From contig JAFAAN010000084.1 in the NCBI GenBank assembly GCA_023426545.1, positions 1 through 64,000 of the forward strand: 64,000 nucleotides of DNA. Reading direction: 5' to 3'. Of this stretch, positions 59,257 to 64,000 are shown in pieces. How positions within the stretch are numbered: position 1 is the first letter of the stretch; each line of letters opens with the position of its first letter. This DNA is from Pseudomonadota bacterium. GTDB taxonomy: Bacteria; Myxococcota; Myxococcia; Myxococcales; Myxococcaceae. A program made the translations under genes and the position numbers. Under the pieces are notes generated by a model. The model did not search any database and was not told where the DNA came from. It worked only from the letters and a program-made list of their open reading frames with translations.

Positions 59257-60596
59257 AGCCGGCGCGCCCGCCACCGCCGCATGACCTTCAGGTGATGGGG
59301 CTCGCGTGGCTCGCGGGGTTGCCGGGGTCGGTGGCCGCGCTGGTGCTGGTGTGGACGGGGGGCTTCTCCGCGAAGGTGCAGTGGACGCTGACCTCGCTGG
59401 TGGTGGGCACCTTCCTGGGCGTGGGCCTGCTGGTGCGCGAGCGGGTGATGCGGCCGCTGCACGCGGTGGCCAACCTGCTGTCCGCCCTGCGCGAAGGGGA
59501 TTACTCGGTTCGGGGCCGCGGCGCGCGGGCGGGGGACGCCCTGGGCGAGGTGCTGCTGGAGGTGAACGCGCTCGGCGACACCTTGCGTGAGCAGCGGCTG
59601 GGCGCGCTGGAGGCGGGCGCGCTGCTGGCGCAGGTGATGGAGGAGATTGACGTCGCCGTGCTGGCCTTCGATGCGGCGGGCACGCTCCGCCTGGTGAACC
59701 GCGCGGGTGAGCGGCTGCTGGGCGCGCAGCGCTCGCAGTTGATGGGCCGGGGCGCTGGGGCCCTGGGCCTGTCGGACCTGCTGGAGGGCCCGGTGCCGCG
59801 CCGGCTGACGCGCACCTTCGCGGAGGAGGGCGGCCCCTACGAGCTGCGGCGTGGCGGCTTCCGGCAGGGCGGCCTGCCGCACCAACTGGTGGTGCTCGCG
59901 GACCTGCGGCTGGCGCTGCGCGAGCAGGAGCGCGAGGCCTGGCGGCGGCTGGTGCGCGTGCTGAGCCACGAAATCAACAACTCGCTGGCGCCCATCGGCT
60001 CCATCGCGGAGGCCCTGCGGGACACGCTGCTGCTCCAACCGCGCCCGTCCGACTGGGAGGAGGACGCGAAGAGCGGGCTGGGCATCGTCGCCCGGCGCTC
60101 ACAGGCGCTGTCGCGCTTCATGTCCGCCTACGCGAGCCTCGCGAGGCTCCCGCCTCCGGCGATGGGGGACGTGGAGGTGGACGCCTGGGTGCGCCGGGTG
60201 GCCGCGCTGGAGAAGCGCCGGGAGGTGGGCGTGCGCGCGGGGCCCGGGCTGGTGCTGCGCGGCGACGCGGACCAACTGGAGCAGCTCCTCATCAACCTGG
60301 TGCGCAACGCCGTGGACGCGGTGCTGTCGGCGCCCGGCGCTGGAGGCGAGGTCTGGGTGTCCTGGGCGGTGCTGTCGCCCGGCGCGGTGGAGGTCTGGGT
60401 GGAGGATGAAGGCCCGGGCCTGACGGACACCGGCAACCTCTTCGTTCCCTTCTTCACCACCAAGCCCCAGGGCAGCGGCATCGGCCTGGCGCTCAGCCGG
60501 CAAATCGCGGAGGCCCACGGCGGCAGCCTCCGCCTGGAGAACCGCCCCGAGGGGAGGGGCTGCCGCGCGCGCCTCAAGCTGCCCCAGCGCGCGTGA
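59253..60596 (+). CDS. membrane sensor histidine kinase (PAS-HisKA-HATPase), 447 aa
   Basis: GTG start in a GTGA overlap with the regulator gene. Two membrane helices (about 15-60), a HAMP-like linker, a PAS domain (about 125-210; VLAFDAAGTLRLVNRAGERL), H-box VLSHEINNSLAPIGS (His about 236), N-box NLVRNAVDAVL, G1 DEGPGLTD and G2 GSGIGLALSRQ. The NSLAPI H-box is characteristic of kinases that partner NtrC-type regulators. It likely senses envelope or substrate stress to switch on the exporter. Ends at a hairpin facing the next convergent gene. Confidence 0.92.
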   Translation: MKPARPPPPHDLQVMGLAWLAGLPGSVAALVLVWTGGFSAKVQWTLTSLVVGTFLGVGLLVRERVMRPLHAVANLLSALREGDYSVRGRGARAGDALGEVLLEVNALGDTLREQRLGALEAGALLAQVMEEIDVAVLAFDAAGTLRLVNRAGERLLGAQRSQLMGRGAGALGLSDLLEGPVPRRLTRTFAEEGGPYELRRGGFRQGGLPHQLVVLADLRLALREQEREAWRRLVRVLSHEINNSLAPIGSIAEALRDTLLLQPRPSDWEEDAKSGLGIVARRSQALSRFMSAYASLARLPPPAMGDVEVDAWVRRVAALEKRREVGVRAGPGLVLRGDADQLEQLLINLVRNAVDAVLSAPGAGGEVWVSWAVLSPGAVEVWVEDEGPGLTDTGNLFVPFFTTKPQGSGIGLALSRQIAEAHGGSLRLENRPEGRGCRARLKLPQRA

Positions 60597-60604
60597 GCTC
60601 CCGT

Positions 60605-60620
60605 GCGTCCGGGTGGACGC
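60605..60620. terminator. terminator-like hairpin
   Basis: GCGTCC (60605-60610) and GGACGC (60615-60620) form a perfect 6-bp stem with a GGGT loop, between the convergent ends of the sensor kinase gene (60596) and the small membrane protein gene (60624). Confidence 0.4.
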
Positions 60621-60623
60621 CCC

Positions 60624-61151
60624 TCAGGCCACCTGCGCGCGCGCCGTCGCCGGAGGTGCGTCGTACTCGGGCGTGAGGTCCACCACGTCGACGGTGAGCA
60701 GGTGGTAGACGATGCAGTTGCTCAGCCAGAAGAAGAGGGCGCTGTAGTGGACGTAGACGAGCGATGAGCCGGGCCACACCTGGAGCGGGTGGTGGAAGAC
60801 GTTGGCGGCGACATAGCCGCCGACCCACTCGCCCACCCAGCACACCCCGGCGCCCAGGGCCAGCCGGGGCCACACCTTCACGCGGTGCGGGTAGAACCAG
60901 AAGTAGTGCAGGCTCCACAGCAGCGCCACGCAGCCGGCCCACAGGATGAGGCTCCCGAAGGAGAACCAGTGGTACGGCGACCGGGGGAACACCCAGCCCC
61001 AATCTCCGTTCATCCACCGCCAGGCCACGTTCTGCGCCAGCTCCATGAACCAGAAGAGCGGTGTGACGTAGAGCACCTGGGTCAGCAGGATGCGAAGGAA
61101 GGTTCCAGCGTTCTTCCGGGTCAGCCTCGCGGGCCGGGCGGACGAAGTCAT
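60624..61151 (-). CDS. four-helix membrane protein of unknown function, 175 aa
   Basis: Four hydrophobic segments (about 22-42, 62-82, 96-116, 128-150) rich in Trp and Tyr (FWFMELAQNVAWRW, LHYFWFYPHRV), with Lys/Arg-rich cytoplasmic ends. The pattern resembles small uncharacterised inner-membrane proteins; no metal or cofactor motif. GGGGAG precedes the ATG. Sits between the exporter operon and the penicillin-binding gene without an evident partner. Confidence 0.7.
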   Translation of the reverse strand: MTSSARPARLTRKNAGTFLRILLTQVLYVTPLFWFMELAQNVAWRWMNGDWGWVFPRSPYHWFSFGSLILWAGCVALLWSLHYFWFYPHRVKVWPRLALGAGVCWVGEWVGGYVAANVFHHPLQVWPGSSLVYVHYSALFFWLSNCIVYHLLTVDVVDLTPEYDAPPATARAQVA

Positions 61152-61359
61152 GAGCTCCCCTGCCGCGGCGGTGGGGCATCCGGTGCCGCGTCACAGTCAG
61201 GACGTGCTGTGTCCCATTTCTTGGCGACGACAGCGCGACAGGGCGTTGCGAGGAGGCGCCAGCGTCCGGGGATGAGGGCCGCCTGAAACGGTCATTTCAT
61301 GAAAGGACAGCAAGAGAGGTGGTGTCCGGGCCTGAAGGCGCGGTGGATGGAGCCCCGCG

Positions 61360-63261
61360 TCACAGCGCGCTGGCAAACTTCGCGGCGATGGGCGCGGCGA
61401 CGCGGCCGCCCACGCCGCCGCCTTCGACCAGGACCGCGAAGCCGATACCCTTTCGGAAGCCGATGAACCACGCGTGTGTCGGCAGCGGCGGGGCGGTGCC
61501 GAACTCGGCCGTGCCCGTCTTGCCGCCGAGCCCGGGGACCTGTCTGGCGGCCTTCCCGGAGCCCTCCATCACGACCGCGCGCATCAGCGTGGAGAGCGGC
61601 TTCCGGGTGCCTTCGGCGAGCGGGCTGCTCGGCCCGTCCGCCAGCCCTTCCACGAGGAAGGGCGCGCGCCATTCGCCGGACTCCGCGGCGGCGGCCACCG
61701 ACGCCATGTGCAGCGGCGTGGCCAGGACGCGCCCCTGGCCGATGGCGGCGGCGGCGAGCTCGATGGCATCGGCCGGCGCCGGGAACGACGCGCCGGGAGA
61801 TTGCAGTCCGGGGAAGTAGGGCACGTCGAAGCCGAAGCGGCGGGCCGCCGCGGCGAGCGCGTCACTTCCAAGCTGCGTCGCCAGCGTCACGAACGCGGTG
61901 TTGCACGAGTGGGCGAAGACCTGCCGCAGCGTGGTGTTGCCCAGGGACTCGCCCTCGAAGTTGCGGAAGGGCTTGGTGCGCACCATGGCGACGGGAGGGC
62001 ACGCGACGGGCGAGTCCACCCGCAGGCCGCGCGCGAGCAGGGCCTCCGTGGTGATGACCTTGAAGGTCGACCCGGGCGGATAGCGGCCGGTGAGCGCCCG
62101 GTGCAGCGGCTGCGTGAGGGGCCGGCTGGCGATGGCGACAATGGCGCCCGTCTCGCCGTCCACCGCGACCAGGGCCGCGGGCTGTGTCACCCCGTCGAGC
62201 GCGGCCTCCGCGGCGGCCTGGACCTCGCGGCGGAGCGTGGTGGTCAGCGGGGCTCCCGGCTCACCCTCGAAGCGGAAGAGGACACGAGTCTCGCCCGAGG
62301 GGCGCGTGAGCAGGACCTCCCCGGAAGGGCTCCCCGCAAGCTGGACCTCGTATGTCCGCTCCAGGCCGGACAGGCCCACGAGGTCCCCAGGCAGGTAGGT
62401 GAGTCCCAACTGCGGGAGCAGCTCGGCCGTCACCTCGCCGACGCGGCCTAGCGTGTGGGCCGCGAAGCCATCGGCGGCAGTCCGCGCGCTCTTGCGGCGG
62501 AAGAAGATGCCGGGGACGGGGGCCAGCGCGGGGCGCACCTGCTGGTAGCGCGCTGGTGGGACGTCGACGATGGGGACGAAGCGCCCAGGCGCAGGGCCCG
62601 CCGCGCCCAGCGCCGCATCCAGCTGCGCCGGGGGCACGCCAAGCTGCGCCTGGAGCGCGGCGGCCACGTCCGCGCGATTCCGGATGCGAGCGGGGTCGAC
62701 GCCGATGCTGATGACCTCGCCTTGTAGGGTGAGCGGGGCTCCGCGCGCGTCGAGGATGTCCGCCCGCTCCGGCGCCGTCCGGCTTCGGGAGAACCGGTCT
62801 CCCTCGCGGGCCTCGGGGTGGAGCGCCGCCGAGGTCCACTGGACGCGCCACTGGCCCTGGTGGCGGACGAAGCGCAGCGCTCCGTCCATCACCCACTCAC
62901 CGAGCCCTCGCAGCTCGTGCACCGCACGGTATGTGGCCACCGCCGCATCACCGTCGCGCTCGACGTGGACGAGCTCGAAGTGCGAGGACACGATGCGCAG
63001 GCCGTCGCGGAAGTGCTGGTGCTGTGCCTCGAAGTGGGCGGGTGGATGGACCACGGCGCGCCGCATGGCGGCGAGGTCTCCCGCGGCCCAGGCCTCCAGG
63101 TAGGCCGTGGCCTCGGCGTCCGGGCCTGGACCTGGGCCTGGGCTCGGGCCGACAGCGGGTTGCACCCGTTGGGAGGCGCACGCCGCCAGGAGCACGGCCG
63201 TCACTGCAAGGACTCCGACCTTCCACGCTCGCCAGGACACGGGCGGGACTCTGTTGCGCAC
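61360..63261 (-). CDS. lipoprotein penicillin-binding transpeptidase with NTF2-like N-domain, 633 aa
   Basis: Lipobox LLAAC near residue 28, an NTF2-like MecA-N-type domain (about 50-165), a dimerisation-like region (about 175-340) and a transpeptidase domain with SxxK in GSTFK (Ser398, Lys401), SCN (SCNTAFV) and KTG (GGKTGTAEF). This domain order is that of PBP2a/MecA-like class B enzymes, which can be less sensitive to beta-lactams; resistance itself is not shown. Start GTG 63261 is tentative; GTG 63240 is possible. Confidence 0.87.
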   Translation of the reverse strand: MRNRVPPVSWRAWKVGVLAVTAVLLAACASQRVQPAVGPSPGPGPGPDAEATAYLEAWAAGDLAAMRRAVVHPPAHFEAQHQHFRDGLRIVSSHFELVHVERDGDAAVATYRAVHELRGLGEWVMDGALRFVRHQGQWRVQWTSAALHPEAREGDRFSRSRTAPERADILDARGAPLTLQGEVISIGVDPARIRNRADVAAALQAQLGVPPAQLDAALGAAGPAPGRFVPIVDVPPARYQQVRPALAPVPGIFFRRKSARTAADGFAAHTLGRVGEVTAELLPQLGLTYLPGDLVGLSGLERTYEVQLAGSPSGEVLLTRPSGETRVLFRFEGEPGAPLTTTLRREVQAAAEAALDGVTQPAALVAVDGETGAIVAIASRPLTQPLHRALTGRYPPGSTFKVITTEALLARGLRVDSPVACPPVAMVRTKPFRNFEGESLGNTTLRQVFAHSCNTAFVTLATQLGSDALAAAARRFGFDVPYFPGLQSPGASFPAPADAIELAAAAIGQGRVLATPLHMASVAAAAESGEWRAPFLVEGLADGPSSPLAEGTRKPLSTLMRAVVMEGSGKAARQVPGLGGKTGTAEFGTAPPLPTHAWFIGFRKGIGFAVLVEGGGVGGRVAAPIAAKFASAL

Positions 63262-63522
63262 GCGCGCCGATGGGGCAAGAAATCCGCCGCCGGGGACACT
63301 CCGCGTCCCGCCGCGGTGCGGCTGTCAACGGACGCTGGGGCCGTGGAGGGCGCGGGGGCATGGACGGCGTCCGCGAGCGGTCCCCGGGGCTCCGGGCGTC
63401 TGCTACGGTAGGAGCGTCCTTCTTGTCGCGAAATCGCGGCGGTTCGGTGGCCCTGGGAGGTCGAAGACGTGACGCACTCCGCGGCTGCGCGGGGCCGCCA
63501 GGGAAGCGATGGAGCGAGCCTC
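63262..63522. promoter_or_regulatory. divergent region between PBP and CinA-like genes
   Basis: 261 bp between diverging starts. Small frames here show no coding signature. It should contain promoters for both genes; no secure motif was identified. Confidence 0.3.
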
Positions 63523-64000
63523 ATGACGGAACCGTCCCTGGAGGTCCTGGCGCGGCAAACGTTGGAGCGTTGCCGCGTGGCGGGCGTGCGGCTGGCGCTG
63601 GTGGAGGCCTGCACCGGCGGGCTCCTCTGCGCGGCGCTGACGGAGGTGCCGGGGGCCTCCACGGTGGTGGAGCGTGGGTTCATCCCCTACTCGCACGAGT
63701 CCAAGGTGGAGCAGCTGGGCGTCCCGCTGTCGCTGCTCCAGACGCACGGCTCGGTGAGCGCGGAGGCGGTGGAGGCGATGGCGCAGGGGGCGCTGGCGCG
63801 CTCCTCGGCGGACTGGGTGGTGGCGGAGACGGGCATCGCGGGCCCTGGTGGCGGCACGCTGCAGAAGCCCGTGGGGCTCGTCTTCCTCGCGGTGCTGCGT
63901 CGGGGCGAGCCGGCCACGGTGGAGCGGCATGTCTTCGCGGGAGACCGGGGGGAGGTCCGGCGCGCCATCGCGGCACGGGTGCTGACGCTGTTGCTGGAGC
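63523..64000 (+). CDS. CinA C-terminal (nicotinamide-nucleotide amidohydrolase) domain, 3' end outside window
   Basis: Single-domain PncC-like protein: LALVEACTGGLLCAALTEVPGAS (shown as EACTGGLLCAALTEVPG), FIPYSHESKVEQLGV, ETGIAGPGGGT and KPVGLVFLAVL are the family motifs. These hydrolyse nicotinamide mononucleotide to nicotinate mononucleotide in NAD recycling. GGAG at the right distance before ATG 63523. The frame is open at the right edge, with ~159 residues visible of a usual ~160-165, so only a few are missing. It diverges from the PBP gene. Confidence 0.88.
   Translation, partial: MTEPSLEVLARQTLERCRVAGVRLALVEACTGGLLCAALTEVPGASTVVERGFIPYSHESKVEQLGVPLSLLQTHGSVSAEAVEAMAQGALARSSADWVVAETGIAGPGGGTLQKPVGLVFLAVLRRGEPATVERHVFAGDRGEVRRAIAARVLTLLLE

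Noticed and set aside
1..64000. CRISPR array, tRNA or rRNA
   Set aside because: No regularly spaced short repeats, no cloverleaf-like sequence and no conserved rRNA segments were noticed on reading; a dedicated scan was not possible.

Overview
The window is about 64 kb of very GC-rich, densely coded DNA with short intergenic gaps and many 4-bp start/stop overlaps. Families largely confined to myxobacteria (a DUF2381 protein next to a Ser/Thr kinase, and a DUSAM-domain protein), several eukaryote-like kinases, many lipoproteins and a lipoprotein polymorphic toxin with its immunity gene point to Myxococcaceae (Myxococcus, Corallococcus or a relative). No rRNA, tRNA, CRISPR array or intact insertion sequence was seen.

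Regions. 1-10.1 kb: end of a GT-B-like protein, a sensor kinase, lipoproteins, a methyltransferase, a GspE/PilB-type ATPase with a PEGA-like partner, and two linked serine hydrolases (SGNH and LACTB-like). 10.1-11.8 kb: a scrambled region with two probably frameshifted ORFs, a DUSAM gene, a 5' fragment of another serine hydrolase and a copied 3' end of the neighbouring hydrolase gene. 11.8-22.1 kb: Yip1-like, lipoprotein and LRR genes, then a DUF2381/kinase/pseudokinase group and a Tox-REase-5 lipoprotein toxin with Imm52. 22.1-36.6 kb: a decayed PPOX-fold gene, nicotinate phosphoribosyltransferase, D-2-hydroxyacid dehydrogenase, a triple Usp protein, a phosphatase, a sigma factor with a TPR kinase, alanine racemase, a LpxL-like acyltransferase and an M1 aminopeptidase.

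36.6-43.3 kb is the most interesting part: a compact one-strand locus that looks like a RiPP pathway. It has a 49-residue Cys-free precursor candidate, an MFS exporter, a B12-type radical SAM enzyme, a DUF692 multinuclear iron oxidase (MNIO), its overlapping partner and an HExxH peptide-modification protein. I know of no described product from this combination.

43.3-48.8 kb: an enoyl-CoA isomerase-like gene and a stress-type island (PRPP synthetase, phosphoribosyltransferase, dienelactone-hydrolase-like protein, divergent archease, alpha/beta hydrolase-OsmC fusion, oligoribonuclease). 48.8-52.4 kb: a KaiC-like double ATPase with a lone receiver, and a malonyl-CoA-synthetase-like ligase. 52.5-60.6 kb: a MacAB-like exporter (adaptor, permease, two ATPases) with a sigma-54 regulator and histidine kinase; a 63-bp copy of the adaptor gene end lies between permease and ATPase. 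60.6-64 kb: a small membrane protein, a lipoprotein penicillin-binding protein and the start of a CinA C-terminal-type amidohydrolase.
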